Notes: generated from the letters alone by a model not told the origin. 50,352 nt of DNA from Paulinella micropora (GCA_009731375.1 BJOX01000150.1:207065-257416); one strand, 5' to 3'; positions 1 to 10,049 are shown, counted from the stretch's first letter. Numbers and translations: made by a program.

Positions 1-253
1 CCCCCCCCCCCTTGCCCTTTCCTTCCCCGGGCTTACCACTATCGGGCTCGTTATCCATCCCCAATTTAGGAGGGTCCTGAAACTCCCCCTTTTCCCTGAC
101 GAGCGCTTCTTGGAGCGTCTCATTCTCCATGAGGAACGGATCGTACTTAATGAGGCGTCGAACATTCACAATCTTGTTCTCCCCCCTGCCCGATAGTTGA
201 AAAGGCCCGTCTGTTGCATGACCTGATAAGGCCCCTTCCAGTGGACAAACATC
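1..253 (-). pseudogene. Integrase C-terminal GPY/F module, frameshifted
   Basis: Minus-strand translation just past the stop at 254 gives a peptide with HWKGPYQVMQQTG, then after a one-base frame change VNVRRLIKYDPFLMENE. This matches the GPY/F module of the intact element in this window (HWKGPYQIMEQTG and VNVRRLIKYDPFLLEDE). GPY/F modules sit at the integrase C-terminus in one branch of Ty3/gypsy elements and are thought to contribute to DNA binding. The reading continues out of the window towards a C-terminal extension. The first 11 bases are a poly-C run. Confidence 0.75.
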
Positions 254-1855
254 TTAGATGATATGCATTTCGGAACCTGTGGGTAGTATAACATGACGAT
301 GTCCCCTGGCTTCTAAGTCACCATGGACAAGTCCTGCTCTAAGGGCTCCTTGCTTAGCTTGCATGCCTGCTTTAAGGGCTCCTTGCCTCGGGTTGTATGG
401 CGTCACATACTGCCAGTGAACCCCGTAGAACTCCGCGAGCCTTTCCATAAGCTCGTTGTCAAAGGCTGGCCCTTTATCCGAGCAAATCGTTCTCGGGACC
501 CCCACCACACAAAGGACTCGATCGATCAGCTCCCTGGCTGTCGTCTCCGCCGTCGTGTCTGGAACCGGGATCGCCCAAACGTAATTGCTGGCCCTGTCTA
601 TAACCGTCAACAAGAACTTGTCCTTCGCCGGTCCCACCGGCGGCAACGGCCCCACGTGGTCTACATGCAGGAACTCAAAGAGCCTTTCCAGCAATGTAAA
701 TTTTCCCACCGGGATCTTCCCTTCCATCGGGACTCTCTTGTTCATCAGACAGGCCGTGCAGCCTCTAACTCTTTCCTTTACAAACCGATCCATCCCTTCC
801 CACCAGAACCTTCTTTTGATAATCCACTGCGTCCTCTGCACTCCCGGGTGATTAACCAACGGGACCACGTGCGACGCCACGTAAATCATCTGCCTCAGTT
901 TGGCCGGGACCCACAAAACCCACTTCTCCGGGTTATTGGCCGTGTCTGCCGCCTTGCCCTTGTACCATAGGAGGCCATCTCGCCACGCCAAAGTTTTCAG
1001 CTGTGTTCGGATCTTGTCCGTCAACAACAGCTCATCCCCCGCCAAGAAGTACTGGATCAACTCCTTGTACTCCCCGTCGGCTCTCTGGCATTGTTTCCAA
1101 GCCTCCACAGATGCAATGCGCACTGTACCGTCCTCTACCTGGACGCCCTCATAAAGCCTGGAATCCGGCCCCAACCTCTCCGCAGCCGCCACCTCGATAG
1201 AGGTCTCCTCTGACTCGAGAGCCGTTTCCACGCCCGGGTCTTCCACGTAGGTGCGGACAGCCGGTGCCGCATGTGCCTGGCAACAGTAGCACTCATGCTC
1301 CGCCTTATCCTCATCCTGTATCGCGGCCTTGTCGGCCTCGTACTCCTTAAGGCGTTGCCTGGCCTCCTCCGCAAAGTGCTCGTTACAGCACTCCGCTCGG
1401 CCTACCTCCGGTTCCAACTGAGTCGTCATGACTCTCCTAAATTCCGCCCTCTTAGCTTCCACCAGCTTAGGCTCTTTCCGGCTCGCACCCGGGTGAGCCT
1501 TATTGGCATAGAATACCATGTTCGCCGGCAAGACATCCATCATGTCTTTCCTCAACGCCAAATCCTCGAATTCATCCATCTGCTGCATAGCAGCCAGACA
1601 GGCGGACGGCGTAGAGTAATTGACCCTAGTCAAAGAGTCGGGAACAATATTCTTCTTGCCGGGCAGATATTTGACGGTGAAGTCATAGCACGACAGCAGA
1701 GCCTGCCATCTGGCCAACCGGCCTGTGCAATCATTCGTCATTAACATAGAAGGTTCTGATGATCGGTTCTTACAACGATATCCCGTGACCCCCACAAGTA
1801 CTCCCTGAGCCGTATGAAGGACCAGACCACCGCCAAGGCCCTCTGCCTCGTACAA
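254..1855 (-). pseudogene. RNase H C-terminus, linker and integrase of element A
   Basis: Minus-strand frame of 533 codons. It begins with an out-of-frame stretch, then enters the end of RNase H (TGRLARWQALLSCYDF, LPGKKNIVPDSLTR). An acidic, Cys-containing linker of about 200 residues follows, then integrase. The integrase zinc-binding part shows two His in ASHVVPLVNHPG and Cys in GCTACL. The catalytic core shows the first Asp in HVDHVGP and the second in CSDKGPAFDN. After TPYNPR the sequence switches to two near-copies of a QGALKAG/QGALRAG peptide, from a local tandem duplication at about 330-400, and the expected NGKxER segment with the catalytic Glu is gone. The frame stops at 254. Integrase activity is therefore not expected. 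A +1 shift at about 1745 separates this frame from the RNase H frame upstream. Confidence 0.85.
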
Positions 1856-2130
1856 TGATTCTGTTCAGCCTTATTGAGCTTGCGGCTCAAATACATAATC
1901 GGCTTCAGGACCCCATGACTATCGTACTGCTGTAAGACCGCCCCGATAGCATACGGAGGCTTAGACGCATCGGTGTCCAGCACATACTGCTTGTCAACAT
2001 CCGGCATCATCAAGATGCACTCCTTATTGAACTTGGGATCACGAGTTAGCATTTCCTTAATAAACTGGAACGTCTCCTCCTGTTTAGGCGTCCATTCCCG
2101 CATATCGCCTTTCAAGTACAGCTCCCTCAA
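1741..2130 (-). pseudogene. RNase H domain of element A
   Basis: A 129-codon minus-strand frame with the Ty3/gypsy RNase H signature. It has VLDTDASKPPYAIGAVLQQ (first catalytic Asp), SRKLNKAEQNHCTRQR-ALAVVW (one residue short of the usual RQREALAVVW, so the conserved Glu is missing) and VRTDHQNLL. The frame ends at a TAA where the intact element reads LLWLMNHEQTGR. The continuation TNDCTGRLARW lies in the neighbouring frame and overlaps the preceding entry. Upstream, between about 2131 and 2283, RT thumb sequence (TYLGYDIS, SELFSFIALAQY) is readable only after further frame changes. Confidence 0.85.
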
Positions 2131-3621
2131 CGGTTTGACCGTCTCCGACCAATTCGGAAAGAACTGACTATATATTGCGCCAGCGCAATAAAGGAGAATA
2201 GCTCCGACCGCGTCTGAGGCCGCTTAATTCCGTCCACAGCCTCCCTTTTCTTCGCGGCGATCGCTACCGTTCCGTTCGAGATGTCATAACCAAGATAAGT
2301 AACCTGTCGGGTGGCAAACTGACACTTGGCCAGATTTTACCTTGAGACTGAACTCTCTCACCCGTCGAAAAATATCTTGGATGTGGGCCAGGTGTTCCTC
2401 CATGGTATTGGAGTAGATAATAATATCATCGATATAACAGAAAGCAAAATCCTCCTCCTTCTGCCCATACTTCTCCATAAACCCACCTGCCCTCCCATCC
2501 TCAAACTGTCGACCAAGCATCTTCTGCATTGCTGCTTGAAATATGCCCGGCGAGTTCCTCAGACCCATCGGCAATACCTTCCACTGGTAAAGCGTCATGC
2601 CCACCACAAACGCGGTAAGCCACCTGCTCTTTCTACTGAGCGGGATCTGCCAGAACCAATTTTTTAATCCAACACCGAGTAATATTTCGCGTGCTTTAAC
2701 TTGCGCATAATCATCAATATTAGGCAGCGGATACCGCTCACCCTCGATGATCTTGTTCGCCCGATAATAATTCACACAAAATCTGAGTGCGCCATCCGGC
2801 TTCGGAACCATCCGTACATGAGACGAAATCGGGGAGTCCGAGAACTCCGTGAAATCATCTGCCTGTAGCTCCTCTGCCTTCTCCTGGGCAATGCTCTCCT
2901 CCCTGCGGCCTAGACTAGATCTCCTAGAGGCATGCGTGATATTCATCCCCGGTATCTTCCTGAGATGAGCCTCAAAATGCTTGACCGTTCCCGGCCTAGG
3001 CGGATCAAAGATCTCCTTTTCCTTGGCCATCAACTTCTGAAGGCTCTTGAGATCTTCCTCGCTTCCTTTCCAATCCGCCCGCATTTGAGTCATGTTCTCC
3101 TCCCATGACTGAGCGTTCCCCCGACTTTTCAGCTCGGGCGCCTCCGCCATATCCGTCCACGCATCCTCCACCACGCCATCCTCAGAGGGCATCTCTTCCT
3201 CCTTCTGGTGGTACTTGACTTCAGAAAACTCATCCCATTTACCCAGATTCGCCATTCGATCCAGAACCAAGGCGTACTGAATGGGTGCCTTCTTCGTATA
3301 AAACCCCGTGAAACAGGTAGATGCCTGCTCACGTATCTTCTGAAGATCACACCCCTTAAGTGAGTTCCGATATGCCAGCCCCTGTGCCCTAGTGCCTAAT
3401 CTACAAGCAAGCACCAAATGCTGCTTCCTAGACGGCACCGGGATCGGGTGATCCACCATCCGGTCCAAAACCTCATCCGCCCATAGTGCCTTGTCATGGA
3501 ACGGTAGGACAATAGAGAACAGTTTGTCACCCTCGAAATACTTCGTGAGCAACTTCGCCGTTTCCCCAGAATTCCGCGGACAAAGAGGTTTGTCAACCCA
3601 CATGTTCCCCACAAAATCCAT
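2131..3621 (-). pseudogene. Reverse transcriptase of element A with upstream conserved block
   Basis: The main minus-strand frame is 2284-3621. Its N-terminal part carries a block shared with the intact element (ALWADEVLDRMVDHPIPVPSRKQ, GFYTKKAPIQYA) that is not a standard Ty3/gypsy domain. An acidic linker and a PPRPGTVKHFEAHLRKIPG motif lead into RT: MVPKPDGALRFCVNYYRANK, GLKNWFWQIPL (usually DLKxGFWQIPL), LPMGLRNSPGIFQ and the YIDD catalytic box at about 2427-2438. The frame is lost just after RRVREFSLKVK. The thumb continues in another frame to about 2140 and shifts again near 2170. At least two shifts make this a dead copy. In GLKNWFWQ the position of the first RT catalytic Asp is Gly. 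Confidence 0.9.
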
Positions 3622-5545
3622 AATTTCATCCTCCGTCCCTCCCGTTGGATCTCAATCGCCTCCAGGCGCTCCTTCAAGTCAGATAAAAGAACAAAACTAT
3701 TATTCAAATCTTTCCGATCCGACAGTCCGCTCCGGATGAATTCCTCCCCGAAAGCACCCCCCCCCCCCGGTTTTCCAGATTGGCCTTCGTCTTCACCGGC
3801 TTAATCTTCCTCACCCGTAATGGTACCGGCTTTGCCTCCCAATCGGGCTCCGGGATAATTGAAATCTTCCTTTCAAACCTAACCGTCGGAACCGGTAAAA
3901 TCTTTGGAGTAGTATTCGATTTTCGCGGTGCGATGGTAACAACTTTTTTATTTATGATATTAACTTGTCTGGCCTTCTCGGGCCCCACTTCCTCCTTGTT
4001 GTCACCACGCTTTCCCCGTTTAATCGTTACCTGCATCACAGAATCATCCATTCCATGTGTCAAAGGCCGACGTCCACGAGAAGGGCTACCTGCGGACTCC
4101 GCCTCGACTCCCAGCCTCCCAGGCCTATTCGAAGTCATTGGCGACAAAGTCCTGCTCCACCTCTGAAGCAACACACCATCCGCATAAGTACTCACGGACG
4201 AATCCGCTTTTCCCCTCCCTCTCCCGCCATCATACAAGGGGCTCCTACCAGCTGGAGCTTCCTCTTCGACCACTGCAGAGGTTTCCTCCCCGGAATCCTC
4301 CCCTTGCACTTCCTCCTTGGAGGCAGCCGTCACTTTTGCCTTTTTGAACGGCTGGGTCTTCCATTGCTTCTTGCTCCGCTTCTTACCCTTGAAGCCGCCT
4401 TTTCCACTACGGCCATCACGGCCTCCTTTACCACCTCCTCGAAGGGCCTCCGCCGTCTGATCGAACGCTTTCAAGCGTTGTTTGACCAGATCCCGGACCT
4501 TCTTGTCTTTGATGGTCAGTTGGTCCTTATTCCGGATGGCCCTCAGAACATCCCAGATCGGAGCGCCTTCGTTGCTTCCCCTCAACGATTCCTCCACGGC
4601 CCTCCAATCCTTATCCTTGTCCGAGTGAATGCCAAGGCAACCCGCCTTCTTCGGGCATTGGTAGCCCTTGAAGTAATAGTCCCAGCAGTAGCGACGTCCT
4701 TCCGAACTCGAGGTAGAGGCAGCCTTCCTCGGCTTCAATCCAGAAGGGGGAGCAATGCGTTTATCGCTCTCCTCTTCCTCCTCCTCTCCCTCCGCCCCCA
4801 CCTGCTTACTCGGTTTACCGTAACCCCCTTTCGGGACTTTCTGAATACGGCGCCTCGCAGCCCGTCCCCCCGTCTGGATAGCAAGCACCTTTGCGGTTTG
4901 CTTACCTTCCACATGGCTCTTAGCCACCTGTGCCAAATTCCTGAGTCCAACCGGGGTAGGCAGGGTATCTTCCCACGCCCTTTCCGCCTTGAGGAAGCCC
5001 TTCCACATATCCCTACCGGACTTATGTTTGTCAGCAAATTCCTTCCATGCTGGGGCCTGATTCGTGGTAAAGTCGACATTGTCCGGGATCGTCAACTGCC
5101 ACAAGTTATGCGGCCAACCACCGATAATCGCCCGGTAAATGCATGGGTCGTGCTGATAAATCCTCGCCATCACATGACGGGGGAACGTTTTCGCATTCAT
5201 GAAGAACGCGTTGTCCTTCTTCAGCGAATCCAGTTGCTCCCGAAATGCCCCTCGGACTCTCAACGGTTTTTTCTTTGTCAATGCCAACGCATTCCCAATC
5301 ACCGTGGAAATGTGTCCAGTCAGCATGATCTCACTAGTTAAATCCCAATGACTCCCCTGAGCCACGAGCAAACCAATGAGTGCGTGCATCATCACATGTA
5401 ACTTCGACTGTTTGATGCTTCCCGTATCCGAAAAAGTATCCCGTTCCGCAACTTCTTTATGCATCCCCTTTTGGATACTTTTGAAAGAAAACGCCTCCAT
5501 CAAGTCCGGCTCCGTACAACGCCGAAGGATGTCTACCAGGTTCAA
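3622..5545 (-). pseudogene. Gag C-terminal half fused to pol N-terminus, element A
   Basis: A 613-codon minus-strand frame (3704-5545) that lacks a stop between the Gag-like and Pol-like parts. Residues 1-200 are a helical capsid-like region with no obvious family motif. At about residue 285 is a Cys/His cluster C-x9-C-x5-C-x3-H (CWDYYFKGYQCPKKAGCLGIH), close to CCCH zinc fingers and unlike the retroviral CCHC knuckle. Lys/Gly-rich RNA-binding-like sequence (GGGKGGRDGRSGKGGFKGKKR) follows, then an acidic/basic linker. Past 3704 a coiled-coil-like strip (LSDLKERLEAIEIQREGRR) runs straight into the pre-RT block. The intact element has about 250 codons there, including the protease, so a deletion is inferred at about 3620-3660. 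A poly-C run lies near 3761-3770. Confidence 0.75.
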
Positions 5546-5558
5546 AGGGGATTCAAAG

Positions 5559-6379
5559 CTACTCTTCCATCATCTTACAGAGAGTGTTTATTCCCCTCCG
5601 CAACCATGGGGAGTTCATGTAAGACCGACAGTTCACCTGACGAGTAAACCAAATTGTCGGTTTTTGATCCCCCTTTGATCCTGGTCCGAATGCAACGGCG
5701 TCAAATTTCTCAAGGAAAGGTGTCATCCTCTTCCTCTCGTTTTGATACCGCGCATTGGGATCCGTGGGATCCTCCTCCTCCCGCTTTTTAACCACCGCAT
5801 ATCTCTTTTCCCATGCTGCATATCTTTCAATGCATACCTCCACAGTCTTTACGACCTCCATCAGGTATAAGAGGAAACGGTAGTAGCACACATGAGCCTG
5901 CTCTCTTGCCATAGCCAGCAGATTAGCATCCGCCACCGTGGCANNNNNNNNNNCAGCAGATTAGCATCCGCCACTGTGGCAGTGGACGTGACGACTATGG
6001 TCTGAGCGAGTGCCGCCGCATCAGCCTCCCTCGTCATCTGCTGCAACTGTCTCATTGCATAGCTTGACAAGGCATGCTGCGTTTTGATCGTGGCCAGTTT
6101 ACCAATGAAAGCCTCCAAACTAACCAAATCCACCGTGTCCGACGTGGCCTTGTTCCACACCTTGGTATCCTGCATCCATTTTGCATGCTCCATGTTCTCT
6201 TTCGCAGTATTCCATTTCTGCGCAATCCCAGAGAAGGATTCGGACACCACAGGCCAAACTTCATTCCTGAAGAAGTCCCCAGCTTTCACCATGTTAAAGG
6301 TTTCTGCTTTCCCAGCATCATCCCTTACAGACAGGTAAAAATCCTGAGACCACTCGTCCTTAAGCTCCGTACCCGTCAT
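5559..6379 (-). pseudogene. Gag middle region of element A, interrupted by an assembly gap
   Basis: Two minus-strand frames, 5861-6379 and 5559-5936, read as continuous helical Gag-like protein (MTGTELKDEWSQDFYLSVRD, then CYYRFLLYLMEVVKTVEVCI). They meet at a 10-N gap (5944-5953). The 28 bases left of the gap are repeated almost exactly on the right side, so contig ends probably overlap and the true sequence is shorter by one copy. The frame ends in TAG at about 5560, one base out of register with the next Gag segment. No domain was recognised. Upstream the frame continues through one in-frame TAG (about 6433) to the repeated N-terminus. Confidence 0.6.
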
Positions 6380-7389
6380 GAGAAATCCGATATCAAACTG
6401 TTCCGAAGGAACAGGAGTCGGTAAAAATTCCTAAAACACGGCAGGTGTCGTTAGCAACGCTTGCACACACGGATCCTTGTAGGGATCGTATGGCGTTACT
6501 GCTGACATGTTGTCCAACAAGGTGTCAAGGTCCAAGTTTTAAGATCAGGTCCTTCCCTGTTGATCTCAAAAACTCCCCTTTTCACCTGCAGGTTTCCTTT
6601 TTACGTAAACGAATCCTCCTTATCTGCATGGGAGCCAAAGTTTTCACCCTAGGGTCATTTGGTGTGTATGCTGTAAGAGCAAACGTGGGCGCATCATGCC
6701 CCCATCTGTTCATTACACTGGCCTCCATTTTCAAAACATCGACCAAATCCTTATCACGCACTCTTCCTTGGAACTTACTTGCCAGAGGGACAAAGTGTAC
6801 CAAAAAATCGTGCTGATCTTGGGACCCTACTATGTATTCAGACGCTACATGTAGTAGGAATTCCCCCCCAGGTGTCGTTAGCAACGCTTGCACACACGGA
6901 TCCTTGTAGGGATCGTATGGCGTTACTGCTGACATGTTGTCCAACAAGGTGTCAAGGTCCAAGTTTTAAGATCAGGTCCTTCCCTGTTGATCTCAAAAAC
7001 TCCCCTTTTCACCTGCAGGTTTCCTTTTTACGTAAACGAATCCTCCTTATCTGCATGGGAGCCAAAGTTTTCACCCTAGGGTCATTTGGTGTGTATGCTG
7101 TAAGAGCAAACGTGGGCGCATCATGCCCCCATCTGTTCATTACACTGGCCTCCATTTTCAAAACATCGACCAAATCCTTATCACGCACTCTTCCTTGGAA
7201 CTTACTTGCCAGAGGGACAAAGTGTACCAAAAAATCGTGCTGATCTTGGGACCCTACTATGTATTCAGACGCTACATGCAATAGGAATTCCCCCCCAGGT
7301 GTCGTTAGCAACGCTTGCACACACGGATCCTTGTAGGGATCGTATGGCGTTACTGCTGACATGTTGTCCAACAAGGTGTCAAGGTCCAA
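6380..7389 (-). pseudogene. Gag N-terminus of element A, duplicated
   Basis: The peptide starting MDLDTLLDNMSAVTPYDPYK occurs as two identical 126-codon minus-strand frames (6582-6962 and 7009-7389). A third copy of the first 30 or so codons leads into the rest of Gag. Each full copy ends in TGA after KKETCR because the repeat unit carries 5' leader sequence after codon ~105. The copy nearest the body of Gag is the one starting near 6535. The duplications put two extra out-of-place starts upstream. The product resembles no domain I recognise. Its position right after the leader and before the capsid-like part supports its being the Gag start. Confidence 0.6.
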
Positions 7390-7468
7390 GTTTTAAGATC
7401 AGGTCCTTCCCTGTTGATCTCAAAAACTCCCCTTTTCACCTGCAGGTTTCCTTTTTACGTAAACGAAT
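6442..7468 (-). repeat. 427-bp tandem repeat (2.4 copies) at the 5' end of gag
   Basis: The sequence CAGGTGTCGTTAGCAACGC begins at 6442, 6869 and 7296, giving an exact 427-bp period. The third copy stops at about 7468, where unique sequence begins (GTAAGCACTGC). The copies are nearly identical; a visible difference is GTAGTAGG against GCAATAGG before the C-run. The unit spans part of the leader and about 105 gag codons. Near-identity points to recent unequal exchange or to a replication or assembly error. Confidence 0.9.
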
Positions 7469-7616
7469 GTAAGCACTGCTCATACGACCAGCACAGAGTA
7501 CTCATCGTCGAGAAGCTACTTAAAACACACCTCACCCAGACACAGTCAACAACAGTGACTGAGCTGGTTCCCAGAGAGTGCGTCGTTCCAATTCCAATTC
7601 CTAGTGAGTTCGATAA

Positions 7617-7633
7617 GAGGCAAAGGGACTCCA
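7617..7633 (-). other. Primer-binding site of element A
   Basis: Two bases after the end of the LTR on the minus strand comes TGGAGTCCCTTTGCCTC. It begins with TGG, the complement of the tRNA CCA end, and sits at the usual distance. The intact element at 12951-23564 has TGGAGTCC at the same place, also after ACATT. The first eight bases are shared and then the two diverge, which suggests a common tRNA primer. The tRNA itself cannot be named from this. Confidence 0.6.
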
Positions 7634-7635
7634 AA

Positions 7636-8342
7636 TGTATTTAGACCGGAGGTCTAACCCTTACGAGCTCAAAGGAAAATAAAAAGGAATTTAATAAAAG
7701 ATCAAACACAACTGGTTCAGTACTAACAGCCACTTCTAAGATAGAAAGGGTTGTCAGGAATGAACCCAAACAACAAGCCAAAGGGAAAACACCGCAAAAA
7801 CGGAGTGACCCTATGACCGGTTCAACTGACACGATGCGTTATTAATACGTCCGTAACCTGCACAAATGCCAAACATACCAAAAACCATAACCTATAAGTG
7901 TAATTTCCCTTATTTAGCCATAAATTCCCAGTCACGGGAAAAAACTGCCAAATTTCACGTAATTTACGTAAAATTATCCAGGCTCAACTTCAAACGGTTT
8001 CTACAATCGCAATAAAAGGATCGGGTCAACGCTATTAATGTGGGAGGTTGATGAATACAAATGCTACCGAAAGGTGTAGCATATATCATAATAACCTATT
8101 CCACTCCGGTAAACGGTTAAGTGCAAAATATAGGATTTAAGGTCCTAGGGGACTCTAAGCATTCAAGCTTCCTTCCCGTATTCCTTATCCTAATACAACA
8201 TTAAAACCGGAAGTATTGTTCAAAACCGGAAATGTAATAAGAATTCATCTTAAATACATTTAATAACAAGGAATCACTTCCAAGAGTGAATTCCCGTAAA
8301 AACAATAGCGTAAAAACGATGTAGTATACCGTGGGTGTTACA
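7636..8342 (-). repeat. 5' LTR of element A (about 707 bp)
   Basis: On the minus strand the segment begins TGTAACACCC at 8342 and ends ATACA at 7636, so it has TG...CA ends. The primer-binding site follows two bases later. The partner LTR lies outside the window, so the outer boundary rests on the TGTAACACCC start, a common form for gypsy LTRs, and on the match of the inner boundary with the intact element. It carries no convincing coding frame. Confidence 0.6.
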
Positions 8343-8954
8343 TTTCGCTTTACCGGTTAGCTTTTTAGAAAATGTTAACTATTGTATTTTTTCCCCATAT
8401 CCAAAATTTATTTCCTTTGCCAGCTTTTTCCGGTCCCCAGCTTTTCCGGTCCCCAGTCATATTTTTTGATAGGTAAAATAGGCAACACACCAGGTAACTT
8501 TCAAGACGGTTGCATTCTTTCACCTTTTCAAGTTACTTTATTTTCCAAGACTGATCATCAAGTTTGAATATTAATAACTCCAACCGCTACACAGCTCGTG
8601 ATAGCACTTGAAATAATCTCGTCAGTTCTCAGAATTGCATTTTTTCGAAAGGGACAAATAGTCTGTCAAGAGAGTGTATTAATACTAAATAAACTGGAAT
8701 TGATCATCCCAGCGTCTTTTGGTACCTACCCAGTGTTATCGGAAGTATTAATATTTTGACTGAGATCAAACGTTATTCCCATAGAATTATTAATTTAGTT
8801 TTAGTCAAGTAGTAATACTAATAATTTTATCCTAAGTTAGACTAATACAATTAATTGCCTTTTTGACAATGTCACTCAGACTATTACTTAATTTCAGTCC
8901 TGAACTTTAGTATTTCCATACTGATAATATAACCTCAAGTTTATTAAACCTTAA
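8343..8954. other. AT-rich sequence without a gene
   Basis: About 610 bases of AT-rich DNA upstream of element A, with only short frames in all six readings. No splice-bounded exon, RNA gene or repeat of note was seen, apart from a short local duplication CAGCTTTTTCCGGTCCC/CAGCTTTTCCGGTCCC at about 8421-8455. Confidence 0.6.
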
Positions 8955-9213
8955 CCCGGCAATCCACATTTGTGGTTTAAAACCACATTTGTGGATCTCG
9001 TGGGTTGGGTTAGGTGGATCAATGCCACATTTGTGGATCAACACCACATTTTGTGGATCAAAGCCACGTTTGTGGATCATCCACATCAAGTTTGTGGATC
9101 AAAGCCACATTTGTGACATCAAAGCCACATTTGTGGATTTTAAAATTAATATTTCAATTTGAAAAGCACTGACACATTTGTGGCAATGATCCACAAATGT
9201 GGCGCTCGCCGGG
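8955..9213. mobile_element. MITE-like element with TTAA flanks and CCACATTTGTGG array
   Basis: The segment is bounded by TTAA at 8951-8954 and 9214-9217. Its ends are inverted repeats: CCCGGC...CCACATTTGTGG on the left and CCACAAATGTGG...GCCGGG on the right. Including the outer CC/GG bases, CCTTAACCCGGC and GCCGGGTTAAGG form a perfect 12-bp inverted pair. Inside are about ten copies, some imperfect, of the dyad CCACA-TT-TGTGG, many inside a longer GGATCAAAGCCACATTTGTGG unit. There is no coding capacity. TTAA target duplications and ends starting CCC are typical of piggyBac-type transposons, so a non-autonomous piggyBac-like element is a reasonable but unproven classification. Confidence 0.6.
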
Positions 9214-9914
9214 TTAAGGATTAAGTAATTTATCTTATTTTCTGGAATGTGAACCAACACATAGTGTAGTTCCAGTTTTGAGTAGTGACGTGTCACTTTT
9301 CCTTCCTTTCACAAAGGGCAATGACTGATTAAAGATTGTCTCTGTATTCAGACTTGTCTCTTTATTAATATTGTGACCGGACACTTGGCTTCACCGCCAA
9401 GAACTCCACTAACCTCTATATAAACCGCAAAGCAGTAATTGTTTAAAGGTTATGATCCGAAGCCTTGATTGGCTCGGGTTCAGTCCGCACTTCAAGACAG
9501 AGACAGTGACAGTGACTTTCTCAGTAGATCTATACCTGACAATTTCACAAAACTGAGAACGGAACAGTCTTGCCCGGAGAAAAAGCCTCACCTAGCGAAA
9601 AGGTGAGTACAGAGATATCAGAGCAGAGTGGCAGAGAGTCCACTCGGTTTAAAATTTTGTTGCTCTGTTTGAAAGTTGTCTACCATGACCTCAATCGAGA
9701 TAGCGCTGCATGACAGCGAAAGTGAACGTGAAAAGGGCTTCTTCATGCTGATGCACGCCACGTGCAAGCGGAAGTTGAAGGTGGGGCGTTCGATGCTGAA
9801 ATAGTAGCGCGGGTTGGCCTTGACTACCTTGCTGTGCATTCGAATCCTCAGCCACATTTAAGCAAATATGCCTTCGATTGGCTCTGCCTGCAAACCAAAA
9901 CATATAATATAATT
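9214..9914. other. Intergenic sequence, no firm gene
   Basis: No exon with agreeing phase was found. A minus-strand frame at 9618-9857 and another at 9691-9900 read as plausible protein (for example a peptide rich in His/Gln just left of the G-run) and might be the next exon of the gene at 10050-10360, but no splice pair decides between them. Confidence 0.4.
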
Positions 9915-9955
9915 GGGGGGGGGGGGGGAAGAGAGAGAGAGAGACCCCCCCCCCC
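9915..9955. repeat. G14-(GA)n-C11 potential hairpin
   Basis: A run of 14 G is followed by a GA tract of about 16 bases and 11 C. The G and C runs can pair around the GA loop, and the G-run alone could form quadruplexes in trans. It may also reflect sequencing slippage. Confidence 0.7.
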
Positions 9956-10049
9956 ATCTCTTTTTGGAAAAGTGGGCACGTTGGAGCATGCACGCCAGGC
10001 CCGCGTGGTAAGCTTTGCAGGAGACGGTGGCGCGGGTATCCACGACCTA

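Larger units (their letters stand above)
1..8342 (-). mobile_element. Decayed Ty3/gypsy LTR retrotransposon (element A), 3' end outside window
   Basis: Read on the minus strand the order is 5' LTR (8342 to 7636), primer-binding site, gag, a pol N-terminal region, reverse transcriptase, RNase H, integrase and a GPY/F module that runs off the window at base 1. RT before RNase H before integrase is the Ty3/gypsy order. The coding region is broken by many frameshifts, the protease region is missing near 3620-3660, the start of gag sits in a 427-bp tandem repeat, and one 10-N gap lies at 5944-5953. The 3' LTR is not in the window, so neither LTR divergence nor the target duplication can be read. 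The coding parts are clearly related to the intact element at 12951-23564. Confidence 0.9.

Noticed and set aside
3965-5341. Long plus-strand open frame (458 codons)
   Set aside because: It is the antisense of the Gag-like frame of element A and has no motif; the minus-strand reading has the zinc finger and fits the element order.
7630-7832. Small frames inside the LTR of element A
   Set aside because: LTRs of this group are non-coding and the peptides lack any motif.
8907-9296. Short minus-strand frames with repeated HKCG(F/I)DP peptides
   Set aside because: They come from the CCACATTTGTGG array and have no start, splice or length support.
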